A stretch of DNA of 64,000 nucleotides from Ruminococcus sp. (GTDB lineage Bacteria; Bacillota; Clostridia; Oscillospirales; Acutalibacteraceae). Every line of letters begins with the position of its first letter. The first letter of the stretch is position 1. A program made the translations under genes and the position numbers. Location of the stretch: contig JAFRGI010000012.1 in assembly GCA_017433905.1 (NCBI GenBank), positions 23,844-87,843 on the forward strand, in the 5' to 3' direction. Below the pieces are notes generated by a model, which was not told the DNA's origin, made no database searches, and saw nothing but the letters and a program-made list of their open reading frames with translations. This document shows, one piece after another, positions 55,056-63,719 of the stretch.

Positions 55056-56111
55056 TCAACCTTCCGAGAATTCACCGATCTGCCTGTCCATACATTCTCT
55101 GACGTCTCTGTCCGCCAGCCAGCATTTGCTCCATTCGACCACTTTTTCAATTGCCTGCTCCAGATCCCACTTTGGCTGCCAGCCAAAGGTTTTCTTTAAT
55201 TTGGAACAGTCCAGCTTCAAAAATCCGGCTTCATGGGGACCGCCGTCATATTGGTTGATCCACTGCAGACCGCCTCCCCATTTTTGGACAAAGAGATCCA
55301 CCAGCGCGCCGGTTTCAAAGCAGTCTCTGTCATCCGGGCCGACATTGTAATATCCTGCAAGCCGCTTGTTTTCATACTGCTTCGAGGCTATCATCAGGTA
55401 TGCATAAAGCGGTTCCAAAACGTGTTGATACGGTCTTGTGGAATACGGATTTCTGACAACAATCGTATCACCCCTTTGTGCTGCACGAACGCAATCCGGG
55501 ATGATCCTGTCTTTGGCAAAATCACCGCCTCCTATGACATTTCCTGCACGAGCCGTTGAAACAGCGACCGCTCTGTCGGCAAAAAAGCTCCTCCGGTAGC
55601 TGTGCGTCACGAGCTCGGAACAGGATTTTGAATTGGAATAGGGGTCGTATCCGTCGAGCTCCTCGTTTTCACGGTACCCCCATTCCCATTCTTTGTTTTT
55701 ATATACCTTATCGGTCGTAACATTCAAAAACGATCGGACACAATCGCTCTGGCGCACACACTCCAAGATATTGACCGTACCCATCACGTTGGTTTCGTAT
55801 GTGTAAACAGGGTTTTGATAGCCGGTACGTACGATCGGCTGCGCAGCAAGGTGCAAAACAATCTCCGGCTGTGCCTGATCAAAAGCCGTTTTTAAGCTTT
55901 GTGCATCACGAATATCGCCGATTACCGAGGTGATATCCTGTTCGATTCCGGCAATTTGATATAGTGACTGCTCGGCTTCCGGCTCAAGCGCATAACCGGT
56001 GACAACCGCTCCAACTCCCGACAGTATTTTACAAAGCCACGAACCCTTAAATCCGGTATGACCTGTGACAAAAACCTTTTTCCCCTGATAAAAACTCAAA
56101 TCAAAATCCAT
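55056..56111 (-). CDS. rfbG: CDP-glucose 4,6-dehydratase
   Basis: This SDR enzyme makes CDP-4-keto-6-deoxyglucose. The family start FYQGKKVFVTGHTGFKGSWLCKILSGVGA, LAAQPIVRTGYQNPVYTYETNVMGTVNILE and DPYSNSKSCSELV (YxxxK) are distinctive. The ATG at 56111 shares bases with the rfbF stop (TAATG), and GGAG lies six bases upstream. Confidence 0.94.
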   Translation of the reverse strand: MDFDLSFYQGKKVFVTGHTGFKGSWLCKILSGVGAVVTGYALEPEAEQSLYQIAGIEQDITSVIGDIRDAQSLKTAFDQAQPEIVLHLAAQPIVRTGYQNPVYTYETNVMGTVNILECVRQSDCVRSFLNVTTDKVYKNKEWEWGYRENEELDGYDPYSNSKSCSELVTHSYRRSFFADRAVAVSTARAGNVIGGGDFAKDRIIPDCVRAAQRGDTIVVRNPYSTRPYQHVLEPLYAYLMIASKQYENKRLAGYYNVGPDDRDCFETGALVDLFVQKWGGGLQWINQYDGGPHEAGFLKLDCSKLKKTFGWQPKWDLEQAIEKVVEWSKCWLADRDVRECMDRQIGEFSEG

Positions 56112-56893
56112 TAATCTCTCCACTTTTTCCACGGCGCTTTTCCATCGCGAAGCAACTCTTCCAGCTTTTCCATCTCACGCATAGTGTCCATACACTGCCA
56201 AAAACCATCATGCCTAAATGCCTTTAACTGGCCGTCCTTTGCCAGCTGCCGCATTGGTTCTTTTTCAAAAACGGTGCTGTCATCCTGTAAATATCGAAAT
56301 ACAGCGGGTTCCAAAACCATATATCCGCCGTTGATACGAGCGCCGTCCAAATCATCTTTTTCACGGAATGAACGGATATCATTTGCATCCGTTATATCCA
56401 GCACACCCTTTAGCTGCTCAAAAACAACGGAGGTTACCGTACAGATTTTTCCTGATACACGGTGAAACTCCAGGAGCTCCCGGATATTCACGTCGCTGAC
56501 GCCGTCTCCGTACGTCAGCATAAAGGTTTCTCCGTTAACATATGGTTCAATACGCCTGACACGTCCTCCGGTCATGGTATACAGCCCGGTGTCTACCACC
56601 GTGACTTTCCACGGCTCCGTGTAACGATTATGCACGATCACATCATTTCGTCCGCTGGTAAAATCAAATGTGATGTCACTGTTATGAATAAAATAATCGG
56701 CAAACCATTCTTTAATCACATCCTGTTTGTAACCTGCACAAATGATAAACTCGTTAAATCCATAGTAGGAATACTCTTTCATGATATGCCAGAGTATCGG
56801 TTTTCCGCCGATTTCTATCATAGGCTTGGGCTTCAAGTGAGATTCTTCCGATATTCTTGTACCAAATCCTCCGGCCAGTATAACAACCTTCAT
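56111..56893 (-). CDS. rfbF: Glucose-1-phosphate cytidylyltransferase
   Basis: RfbF makes CDP-glucose from CTP and glucose-1-phosphate. The 260-aa nucleotidyltransferase has VVILAGGFGTRISEESHLKPKPMIEIGGKPILWHIMKEYSYYGFNEFIIC and YGDGVSDVNI. GAGGAGG precedes the ATG. It begins the CDP-sugar part of the operon, directly after ugd. Confidence 0.95.
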   Translation of the reverse strand: MKVVILAGGFGTRISEESHLKPKPMIEIGGKPILWHIMKEYSYYGFNEFIICAGYKQDVIKEWFADYFIHNSDITFDFTSGRNDVIVHNRYTEPWKVTVVDTGLYTMTGGRVRRIEPYVNGETFMLTYGDGVSDVNIRELLEFHRVSGKICTVTSVVFEQLKGVLDITDANDIRSFREKDDLDGARINGGYMVLEPAVFRYLQDDSTVFEKEPMRQLAKDGQLKAFRHDGFWQCMDTMREMEKLEELLRDGKAPWKKWRD

Positions 56894-56913
56894 AAGAAAT
56901 CGACCTCCTCTTA

Positions 56914-58158
56914 TCAGTCTCTTCTGAACAAATCTCTTGTATATACCTTATCCCGAACATCATCCAGACAATTGTGATATCGGTTCGCAATAATTGCCTG
57001 CGACATCTTTTTGAACCTGTCCAAATCGTTCACAATCCGGCTGCCAAAAAAAGTCGTCCCGTCTTCCAGCGTCGGCTCATACACAATAACTGTCGCGCCC
57101 TTGGCCTTGATCCGCTTCATGACACCTTGAATGGAGCTTTGGCGAAAGTTATCGCTGGCGCTTTTCATCGTCAGCCGATAAACGCCTATGACGACTTCCT
57201 TTTCTTTCTCTTTGTCGTAGCTGTCGTTAGCCTGATAGGCGCCGGCGATCTCAAGCACCCTGTCCGCTATATAATCCTTTCTGGTTCGGTTGCTCGCAAC
57301 GATCGCTTCAATGAGATTTTCCGGAACCTCCGCATAGTTTGCCAAAAGCTGCTTGGTATCCTTCGGCAGACAGTAACCGCCGTATCCGAAAGATGGGTTG
57401 TTGTAATGCGTACCGATTCTCGGATCAAGACAGACGCCGTTGATGATCTGCCGGGCGTCCAAATGCTTCATCTCCGCATAGGTGTCAAGCTCATTAAAAT
57501 AGCTGACGCGGAGCGCCAAATATGTATTGGCAAATAGCTTGACTGCTTCCGCCTCCGTAAAGCCCATGATCAGGGTTTTGATATCTGTCTTACGCGCGCC
57601 TTCGCACAGTAATTCCGCAAAGAGCTGTGCCGCGCGGACAAGCCTTCCGTCGTCTGTATCGGTTCCGACAATAATCCTGCTGGGATAGAGATTATCGTAC
57701 AGCGCCTTTGATTCCCGCAAAAACTCCGGGCTAAAAAGGATGTTTCGGCTGCCTGTTCTTTTGCGGACGGCTTTGGTATAGCCGACGGGAACTGTTGATT
57801 TGATCACTACGATCGCATCGGGATTGTAGTGCATCACCAATTCAATGACGCTCTCCACCGCGCTTGTATCAAAATGCTGCGTCCTGCTGTCATAGTTGGT
57901 GGGAGCCGCGATTACAACAAAATCCGCACGGCTGTATGCAATCTCCGCATCCAGCGTTGCGGTCAAATCAAGCTCCTCCTCGGCAAGAAAACGTTCAATA
58001 TAATCATCCTGAATCGGCGATTTTCTTTGTTGAATCAGTTCAATTTTTTCGGGAACAATATCGACGGCGTATACCGAATGGTTCTGCGCAAGCAGCGTCG
58101 CTATTGACAAACCGACATATCCGGTGCCGGCTACTGCAACGGTGTATTTTTTATCCAT
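56914..58158 (-). CDS. ugd: Nucleotide-sugar dehydrogenase, probably UDP-glucose 6-dehydrogenase
   Basis: The 414-aa protein has the NAD motif [77 protein letters not shown] with the catalytic Cys, and the short C-terminal domain with [20 protein letters not shown]. This fits the short Ugd form that oxidises UDP-glucose to UDP-glucuronate. capI nearby would use that product. GAAGG precedes ATG 58158. Confidence 0.9.
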   Translation of the reverse strand: MDKKYTVAVAGTGYVGLSIATLLAQNHSVYAVDIVPEKIELIQQRKSPIQDDYIERFLAEEELDLTATLDAEIAYSRADFVVIAAPTNYDSRTQHFDTSAVESVIELVMHYNPDAIVVIKSTVPVGYTKAVRKRTGSRNILFSPEFLRESKALYDNLYPSRIIVGTDTDDGRLVRAAQLFAELLCEGARKTDIKTLIMGFTEAEAVKLFANTYLALRVSYFNELDTYAEMKHLDARQIINGVCLDPRIGTHYNNPSFGYGGYCLPKDTKQLLANYAEVPENLIEAIVASNRTRKDYIADRVLEIAGAYQANDSYDKEKEKEVVIGVYRLTMKSASDNFRQSSIQGVMKRIKAKGATVIVYEPTLEDGTTFFGSRIVNDLDRFKKMSQAIIANRYHNCLDDVRDKVYTRDLFRRD

Positions 58159-58352
58159 AAACAAACCTTCTTCGTCTAAAAATCTGATACACTGCCATCT
58201 AAATCAAAAAAACTACGTGTCGAGCAAGCCCGGTCAATAAACGGAAGCCGACATTTTTCGCTGTTTTTCTACTCGTTATACATGATTATCATACCACATA
58301 ACGATCAAAAAGTACAGAGAATATCCAGATTTTTCTGCATTTCCCCCATCGG

Positions 58353-58382
58353 GGTTGACATAAATCAACCATATGTTATAAT
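58353..58382 (+). promoter_or_regulatory. Promoter with inverted repeat over the -35 box
   Basis: TTGACA (58355-58360), 16 bases, TATAAT (58377-58382). GGTTGA-CATAAA-TCAACC (58353-58370) overlaps the -35 box as an operator-like inverted repeat. It drives the one plus-strand gene of the capsule locus. Confidence 0.75.
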
Positions 58383-58404
58383 ATGTTAACAATAAATCTG
58401 TTTA

Positions 58405-58504
58405 CTGTCACATCCATACACATCCATACGCTATACCACGTTGCCGGATGACAGCTATGACTTATTTTACAAAATAACAGTAAGGACACCGCCGAGAAAT
58501 CGGC
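58405..58504 (+). promoter_or_regulatory. Structured leader before the nucleotidyltransferase-family gene
   Basis: In the 362-base gap 58159-58520, CTGTCA and TCC (58405-58415) can pair with GGATGACAG (58446-58454), skipping two bases. A tandem 10-bp repeat (CACATCCATA, 58409-58428) overlaps the left arm. A GAAA tetraloop hairpin GCCGA/TCGGC (58491-58504) ends six bases before the weak GGA ribosome site. No known RNA class was recognised. Confidence 0.35.
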
Positions 58505-58520
58505 TCCACGGAATAACACT

Positions 58521-59666
58521 ATGAACCACGATCTGTTGATGTCAACCGCAAAAGACTTAATCTATCTCCTGTCCTGCGCCGTCCATGAAACCGCTCCCGA
58601 TCCGCAGCGCTGTGCCTCCATGGATCTGCCTTCCGTGTACCGGCTGGCAGAGGAACATATGCTGTCCGCGGCAGCAGCTTTTGCACTGGAACGCACGATC
58701 ACCCTGCCCGAAAACTGGCAAGCGGCAAAAGGAAATGCCATACGCAAGCAAATTATCCATCATGCCGAACGAAAAAAAGTGTTTCAAATGCTGGAGGAAA
58801 ACAAAATATGGTATCTTCCGCTCAAAGGAATCGTCCTCAAGGACTGCTATCCCAAACCGGCCATGAGAGAGATGTCCGACAACGACGTTCTGTTTGATAT
58901 CTCCAAAGGCAACATCGTCAAAAAATGCATGCAGGATCTGGGATATACCTGCACGGAATTTTTCAAAACCGACCACGGTCACGACGTGTATCAAAAGCCA
59001 CCGTGCGTCGTTTTTGAAATGCACCGTTCTCTGGTAAATCGTCAGGCATTCCCCGTCATCTTTGAGTACTATCAAAACAAAACAGATCTGCGAAAAAAAG
59101 ATACCGGCTCTTCCTATGCCTGTCATATGTCCGATGAGGACTTTTATGTTTATCTCATCTGCCACATATACAAGCATTATTCCGGAAGCGGAACCGGGCT
59201 CCGTTCTCTGCTGGACATATATGTATACTGCCACCGTCATCACAGCCAACCGGACTGGCCCTATATTGACGCAACGCTCGCCGCACTGGGACTGAAGGAA
59301 TATGCCGACGGAGCACGCAGTCTTGCCAAAAAGATCTTTTCCGGGCAGGATCTCTCCGAACAGGAATACAAGGAACTGTGTTATTATGTTGAGTCCAGGG
59401 CATACGGGCAGTTCAAGCATTCCATCGAGAAAAAAATAGCCAAAAATGACGGCCGGTTTCTCAAATCCAAATACATTCTGCGCCGGATTTTTCCGACAAA
59501 AGACTCTCTCCAGCTGTATCACCCTTTTGTGTACCGCCACATGTTTCTCTACCCTGTCATGCTAATTTACCGCCCGATACAGGGACTGATACGGCATCCG
59601 AAAAAACTGAAAAAAGAATTCGCCGTTATACGGCGTTTTCAAAAAGATGCGGACGACGAAAAATAA
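58521..59666 (+). CDS. Nucleotidyltransferase-family protein (NTP_transf_5 type)
   Basis: The 381-aa protein shows the pattern of the uncharacterised nucleotidyltransferase family: WYLPLKGIVLKDCYPKPAMREMSDNDVLFDI near residues 95-127, with the Asp-x-Asp pair of the fold, then EMHRSLV and HIYKHYSGSGTGLRSLLDIYVYCH. Substrates of this family are unknown. It is the only plus-strand gene in the capsule locus and has its own regulated-looking promoter and a long leader, so it may be controlled apart from the synthesis genes. No signal peptide or membrane segment is obvious. Confidence 0.75.
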   Translation: MNHDLLMSTAKDLIYLLSCAVHETAPDPQRCASMDLPSVYRLAEEHMLSAAAAFALERTITLPENWQAAKGNAIRKQIIHHAERKKVFQMLEENKIWYLPLKGIVLKDCYPKPAMREMSDNDVLFDISKGNIVKKCMQDLGYTCTEFFKTDHGHDVYQKPPCVVFEMHRSLVNRQAFPVIFEYYQNKTDLRKKDTGSSYACHMSDEDFYVYLICHIYKHYSGSGTGLRSLLDIYVYCHRHHSQPDWPYIDATLAALGLKEYADGARSLAKKIFSGQDLSEQEYKELCYYVESRAYGQFKHSIEKKIAKNDGRFLKSKYILRRIFPTKDSLQLYHPFVYRHMFLYPVMLIYRPIQGLIRHPKKLKKEFAVIRRFQKDADDEK

Positions 59667-59675
59667 CGCCGTCCG

Positions 59676-60746
59676 CTACGCGCGTCCGTAAAAACCGGCG
59701 TACCATTCGGAAAACCGACGCAGACCCTCGCGCAAAGGCGTAGATGGGCGAAAACCAAAGTCGCGCTCCAACGCATCGGTATCGGCGAAGGTCACAGGCA
59801 CATCGCCCGGCTGCATCGGCACAAGCTCCTTGTGCGCGTCAAAATCATAGTCCTGAGGCAGGACGCCTGCCCGAATCAGCTCTTCTTGAAGAATACGGAC
59901 AAAATCCAGCAAATTTTCGGGATGGCTGTTGCCAATATTATAAACCGCATAAGGCGGCAGCGGTAAACCGTCGTCTCCCTGCCGCTTGTCAGGCGCACCG
60001 CACATCACACGCATAACGCCTTCAACAATATCGTCGATATAGGTAAAATCTCTTTTGCAGTTTCCGTAGTTAAAAATCCGAATGGTGTCTCCTGCCCGCA
60101 GTTTGTCGGTAAATCCAAAATATGCCATATCGGGACGTCCGGCAGGACCGTACACCGTAAAAAATCGCAATCCCGTTGAGGGAATATTGTATAGCTTGCT
60201 ATATGCATGGGCGAGCAGTTCGTTGGACTTTTTGGTCGCGGCATATAAACTCACGGGATTATCCACCCGATCATCGGTAGCATAGGGCACCTTCTTGTTG
60301 GAACCGTATACACTGGAGGAACTGGCATACACCAAATGCTCCACACCCGTCTCACCGCCGTCGTAGCTGTGCCGGCACGCCTCGAGAATATGATAAAACC
60401 CAACCAAATTGCTCTCAATATATACATCGGGATTTTCGATACTGTACCGCACACCTGCCTGCGCTGCCAGATTAACGACCACAGACGGCTTATGCATGGA
60501 AAAAATCTCCTGAATCAGTTCCCTGTCGGCAATACTGCCCCGATAAAAAACAAACAAATCGTTTTCTTTCAGCTCGGCGAGTCTGGCTTCTTTGAGCTTC
60601 ACATCGTAATAATCGTTCATGTTGTCTATTCCGACAACCGTTGCGCCGCAACAGCACGACAACAGCCGCCGCACCAGATTCGCGCCAATAAAGCCTGCCG
60701 CACCTGTCACAAATATTGTTTTATTATCCAATTGAATTGTACGCAT
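59676..60746 (-). CDS. capI: UDP-glucuronate 4-epimerase
   Basis: The 356-aa SDR protein converts UDP-GlcA to UDP-GalA. It fits the CapI/LspL group: IFVTGAAGFIGANLVRRLL, DNMNDYYDVKLKEARL, AAQAGVRYSIENPDVYIESN, YASSSSVYGSNKKVPY, VSLYAATKKSNELLAHAYS, GLRFFTVYGPAGRPDMA. Together with ugd it gives an acidic sugar for the polymer. It converges with the plus-strand nucleotidyltransferase gene and lies downstream of the cps initiation operon with its own upstream palindrome. Confidence 0.9.
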   Translation of the reverse strand: MRTIQLDNKTIFVTGAAGFIGANLVRRLLSCCCGATVVGIDNMNDYYDVKLKEARLAELKENDLFVFYRGSIADRELIQEIFSMHKPSVVVNLAAQAGVRYSIENPDVYIESNLVGFYHILEACRHSYDGGETGVEHLVYASSSSVYGSNKKVPYATDDRVDNPVSLYAATKKSNELLAHAYSKLYNIPSTGLRFFTVYGPAGRPDMAYFGFTDKLRAGDTIRIFNYGNCKRDFTYIDDIVEGVMRVMCGAPDKRQGDDGLPLPPYAVYNIGNSHPENLLDFVRILQEELIRAGVLPQDYDFDAHKELVPMQPGDVPVTFADTDALERDFGFRPSTPLREGLRRFSEWYAGFYGRA

Positions 60747-60815
60747 GTTTCACTCCGTTTGATACTAACCCGTAAATATATTCTTAACTGGCTCTTAGCG
60801 AAAAATATTTCCGGA

Positions 60816-60834
60816 CAAGGCATCCGATGCCTTG
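60816..60834. repeat. Palindrome upstream of capI
   Basis: CAAGGCATC and GATGCCTTG are perfectly paired around one base. It lies about 80 bases upstream of the capI start in the 260-base gap 60747-61006. It may be an operator; no strong promoter boxes are clear beside it. Confidence 0.5.
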
Positions 60835-60939
60835 CAGGAACAACAACTCCGTTATGCGAAAAGTAACGTAACAGAAAAAACAACACCATGGGTATGATCC
60901 TGCATCTGTCGTTTTCGCTCGTACAGTGTTTCCTTAGTC

Positions 60940-60977
60940 AAAGAAACCGGGAATTTCTTAAAACACCCGGTTTCTTT
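60940..60977 (-). terminator. Terminator of the cpsC-cpsD-sugar transferase operon
   Basis: A perfect 12-bp stem (60940-60951 with 60966-60977, AAAGAAACCGGG arm) with a 14-nt loop lies 30 bases past the sugar transferase stop. The T-tract is interrupted (TTTCTTT). Confidence 0.65.
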
Positions 60978-61006
60978 CATGTTTCGGGAACCATCGGACA
61001 ACACAC

Positions 61007-61705
61007 TCAGTACGCACCGTTTCCGCGAAAAACCGCGGGTATCGTGAGCGCCAATATTTTCAAGTCTGTCCAAATACTTCTGTCCTCAATATACTGACAG
61101 TCAAGCTTCAGCATTCCTTCAAAATCGATCTCACTCCTGCCGCGGATCTGCCAGTAACATGTCAGACCTCCGATAATACTCAGTCGCCTAAACGCCTCAT
61201 CGGAATAGTTTGCAACTTCACGCGGCAGCGGCGGACGCGGTCCGACAAAACTCATATCACCTTTTAGGATATTGATGATCTGCGGAAACTCATCCAAACT
61301 GGTACGTCTTAATATTTTTCCAATACGCGTAATCCTCGGATCATTTTTTATTTTAAAAAGATCGCCCTTTGTCTCGTTCCGGTGCTTAATCTGCTCAAAG
61401 GTCTCGTCTGCATCGGTTTTCATACTTCTGAATTTATAAAAGGAAAACTCCTTTCCATACTTTCCGACGCGCTTGCTCACATAAAACGCGGGACCACCGT
61501 CATCCATCCTGATTGCAACTGCAATCAGGATAAAAATCCAAAAAAACAGTATCAGGCAAAGCAGGGACACCATTATATCAAACGCTCTTTTTATTAACTC
61601 ATAACACGGCTTTTTCTTTATCTCAAACTTTCTTCCGTTTACTATTACGGACGTCTCGTTTTTTTTCATCATTTCACCAAAAACTGTTTTGTGCAAAATA
61701 TCCAT
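61007..61705 (-). CDS. Initiating undecaprenyl-phosphate sugar phosphotransferase (WcaJ/CpsE type)
   Basis: The protein of about 232 aa transfers a hexose-1-phosphate to undecaprenyl phosphate to start repeat-unit assembly. It is the short form, with only the catalytic half: a membrane hairpin (FDIMVSLLCLILFFWIFILIAVAI), KRVGKYGKEFSFYKFRSM, the DE pair in RRTSLDEFPQIINILKGDMSFVGPRPPLP and CYWQIRGR near the end. The ATG at 61705 follows GAAGG; alternative starts lie a few codons away. Confidence 0.92.
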   Translation of the reverse strand: MDILHKTVFGEMMKKNETSVIVNGRKFEIKKKPCYELIKRAFDIMVSLLCLILFFWIFILIAVAIRMDDGGPAFYVSKRVGKYGKEFSFYKFRSMKTDADETFEQIKHRNETKGDLFKIKNDPRITRIGKILRRTSLDEFPQIINILKGDMSFVGPRPPLPREVANYSDEAFRRLSIIGGLTCYWQIRGRSEIDFEGMLKLDCQYIEDRSIWTDLKILALTIPAVFRGNGAY

Positions 61706-61757
61706 TGCCGCCTTCACACGGAAACAGCAGTTGTCATCCGGTTTCCGGCGCGAAACA

Positions 61758-62468
61758 TCAGGCGTAGTAACCGCTGGAATACCCGTAACCGTAACTACCT
61801 TTTTTCACCTTTGTTGTTTCCACGCCGTTAACGATGATGCCAAGAAGCTTTCCGCCGTTTCGGTTGATAGAATCAATCAGCTTGTTCAGCTTTGGATATG
61901 TTGAATAATTGTGTTTTACAATAATCACAACACCGTCCGCCTGCTTGATGATCGGAACTGCGTCCGCGACCACACCGACAGGAGGCGTATCAAAAATGAT
62001 AAAGTCGAACTCCTTCTCCACGCACTGAACAAAATCATGCATATCGTGGCTGGCGAGCAGCTCCGAGGGGTTGGGAGGCACCGCTCCATAGGTGACGGCA
62101 AACAAGTTTTCCAAATTAGTCGCGCGGACGATCTGTTCTCTGCTGCATTCACCATTCAAATAGTTGGTAATGCCGGGGGCAAAGGGGATGGACAGCGCAT
62201 TGTGCACCTGCGGGCGTCTGAGGTCGCATTCGATAATCAGCACCTTTGTATTCACCTGCTGTGCAAGAGCGATAGCAATATTGGTTGCAGTAACGGTTTT
62301 TCCTTCGCCTTTGCCGCTGCTGGTAAACACAATCTTTTTACAACCCTTTTTGATAATAGAATAGACGATATTGGTTCTCGCCGTTTTATATGATTCTCTG
62401 ATTTGAAACGCGATGGTTTCCAGATCAATTGGATTTTCGGGCTTTTTTGCGCCTGCGTTTTTGTTCAT
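61758..62468 (-). CDS. cpsD: CpsD-type tyrosine-protein kinase (BY-kinase)
   Basis: The 236-aa cytoplasmic ATPase controls capsule chain length with its membrane partner. Walker A (SSGKGEGKTVTATN), Walker A' (VLIIECDLRRPQV) and Walker B (FIIFDTPPVG) are intact. The C-terminus is a tyrosine cluster (SYGYGYSSGYYA), the usual autophosphorylation site. GAGGTG supports ATG 62468. The gene follows cpsC by ten bases. Confidence 0.94.
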   Translation of the reverse strand: MNKNAGAKKPENPIDLETIAFQIRESYKTARTNIVYSIIKKGCKKIVFTSSGKGEGKTVTATNIAIALAQQVNTKVLIIECDLRRPQVHNALSIPFAPGITNYLNGECSREQIVRATNLENLFAVTYGAVPPNPSELLASHDMHDFVQCVEKEFDFIIFDTPPVGVVADAVPIIKQADGVVIIVKHNYSTYPKLNKLIDSINRNGGKLLGIIVNGVETTKVKKGSYGYGYSSGYYA

Positions 62469-62478
62469 TTGATTCACC

Positions 62479-63207
62479 TCACGTCTCATTTTTTTTCTTT
62501 TGATTAATATAGTTATCAAAATTCGGAACCGCCGCGAGAATCGGAATGCCGGAAATTTCTGTCATTTCCTCATTGTACTTAATCTTTTTGTCCGCAACAT
62601 GTCTGATAAATACCACAGCGAGCGAAAGAATCAAACCGGCGATAAACGCAAGCACCACATTCCTTGTCGTATTCGGAGACGACGGCGCAGTTGGAAGCCG
62701 TGCAGGATCACACACCTTCAGCTTGGCGTTAGATTTGAGGTTGGAAATCGTTTTGGGCGCAACTTCCGCTACCGCATTGCCGATACCCAGAGCTTCGTCA
62801 GGCGAATTGCTTCTGACGATAACATCAAAAATCTCTGTCGTTTCATCACTTTGAAAGGATATCATCTTGCTCAGCTGGGCAGACGTGTATTGATCGTTCA
62901 TATATTCTGCAACCTCGTTATAAAACGAAGTAGTGTCCAACATTCTGATGTAGGTCGAAACCAGTCGCTGCGCGTAGGTCTGCATATTCAGAGAATATGC
63001 AGGATTATATTGACCGTCCTCTGACATTGAGGTATCCACATACAGAGAAACCTTGGCTGTATACTTTTTGGGAATAAAAAATTTCGTCACAAAAAAAGAA
63101 CCAAGTGAAAAAACGATAACTGTTACCAAAATAAAAACAATATTTTTCCGAACGATTTCCCAAATCACCTTCGGGGAAATCAATAATTCTTCATTTTTTT
63201 CTTCCAT
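62479..63207 (-). CDS. cpsC: CpsC/YveK-type chain-length regulator (Wzz family)
   Basis: The 242-aa membrane protein activates the CpsD kinase. It has an N-terminal membrane helix (IVFILVTVIVFSLGSFFVTKFF), an extracellular Wzz domain with YTAKVSLYVDT, a proline-rich stretch near PARLPTAPSSPN, a second helix (VLAFIAGLILSLAVVFIRHV) and a short cytoplasmic tail (IPILAAVPNFDNY). AAGGTGG lies eight bases before ATG 63207. It is the first gene of the capsule locus from this side. Confidence 0.92.
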   Translation of the reverse strand: MEEKNEELLISPKVIWEIVRKNIVFILVTVIVFSLGSFFVTKFFIPKKYTAKVSLYVDTSMSEDGQYNPAYSLNMQTYAQRLVSTYIRMLDTTSFYNEVAEYMNDQYTSAQLSKMISFQSDETTEIFDVIVRSNSPDEALGIGNAVAEVAPKTISNLKSNAKLKVCDPARLPTAPSSPNTTRNVVLAFIAGLILSLAVVFIRHVADKKIKYNEEMTEISGIPILAAVPNFDNYINQKKKNET

Positions 63208-63289
63208 TATAACGTCCACCTTATCTGTTAAATAATTTAGGACATTCCTTAGAATCCATCCAACTGAATATCCAATTGTAGTGGTAGTT

Positions 63290-63331
63290 ATTATACCACA
63301 AATCTACATCGTAATCAATACTAGATGTAGA
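63290..63331 (-). promoter_or_regulatory. Promoter of the cps locus with flanking inverted repeat
   Basis: On the minus strand TTGATT (63313-63318), 17 bases, TATAAT (63290-63295). TCTACATC (63303-63310) and GATGTAGA (63324-63331) form an 8-bp inverted repeat around the -35 box, a likely operator for an unknown regulator. Confidence 0.75.
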
Positions 63332-63589
63332 ATTTTGAAAGATTTTACACAAATTGATTGGTTTGTGCTCCCCTACTCCGACAGGTTTGTATGATACGCT
63401 CCGTACAAGAATGACCGCTCCGTTTCCGGCACGGCTGCTGCAGGTTTCTCCGTAACAGGCGAAAAAGCATTTTAACCTGTGCATCATTATCCTTCCCGAT
63501 ATCCGAATACATCAAACATCACCCCGCCATGTTTATACGTGATAAAAAACAGGTACGGGACTCACATATAATAAAACATAAAAAATGAT
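63332..63589. other. Intergenic stretch between the cps promoter and the IS
   Basis: No convincing gene is present. On the minus strand several local hairpins are possible, one with a GAAA tetraloop (63414-63435, GCCG-TG-CCG/CGG-AG-CGGT), plus an ACAAA/TTTGT stem and a CAGGTT/AACCTG pair. It may hold an RNA or the remains of a disrupted gene; nothing more can be said. Confidence 0.35.
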
Positions 63590-63644
63590 GGGGCTGTCGC
63601 ATTAAGCCCTAACAAAAAGTAAAAGGCCGGGTATCCCAAAAGGG

Positions 63645-63719
63645 TTGCCCGGTCAGTGCTTTCGTTGTATAATTTAAGTGCTAAGAAAACCACACAGAAA
63701 GCAGGTTAATTATACAATG
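63645..63719 (+). promoter_or_regulatory. IS promoter and start-codon-masking inverted repeat
   Basis: TTGCCC (63645-63650), 17 bases, TATAAT (63668-63673). CGTTGTATAATT (63663-63674) is complementary to AATTATACAATG (63708-63719), including the start codon, with one G-T pair. RNA entering from outside would contain both arms; RNA from the own promoter would lack the left arm. Confidence 0.6.

Noticed and set aside
58405-58504. A known riboswitch such as c-di-GMP or TPP
   Set aside because: None of the conserved core sequences of those classes could be found; only generic hairpins are visible.
58557-59540. A 327-codon minus-strand frame opposite the nucleotidyltransferase-family gene
   Set aside because: It has no domain or ribosome site and the plus strand gene has a strong promoter and recognisable family motifs.
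63221-63487. An 88-codon minus-strand frame upstream of the cps promoter
   Set aside because: It covers the cps promoter and operator, has no convincing ribosome site and no family features.
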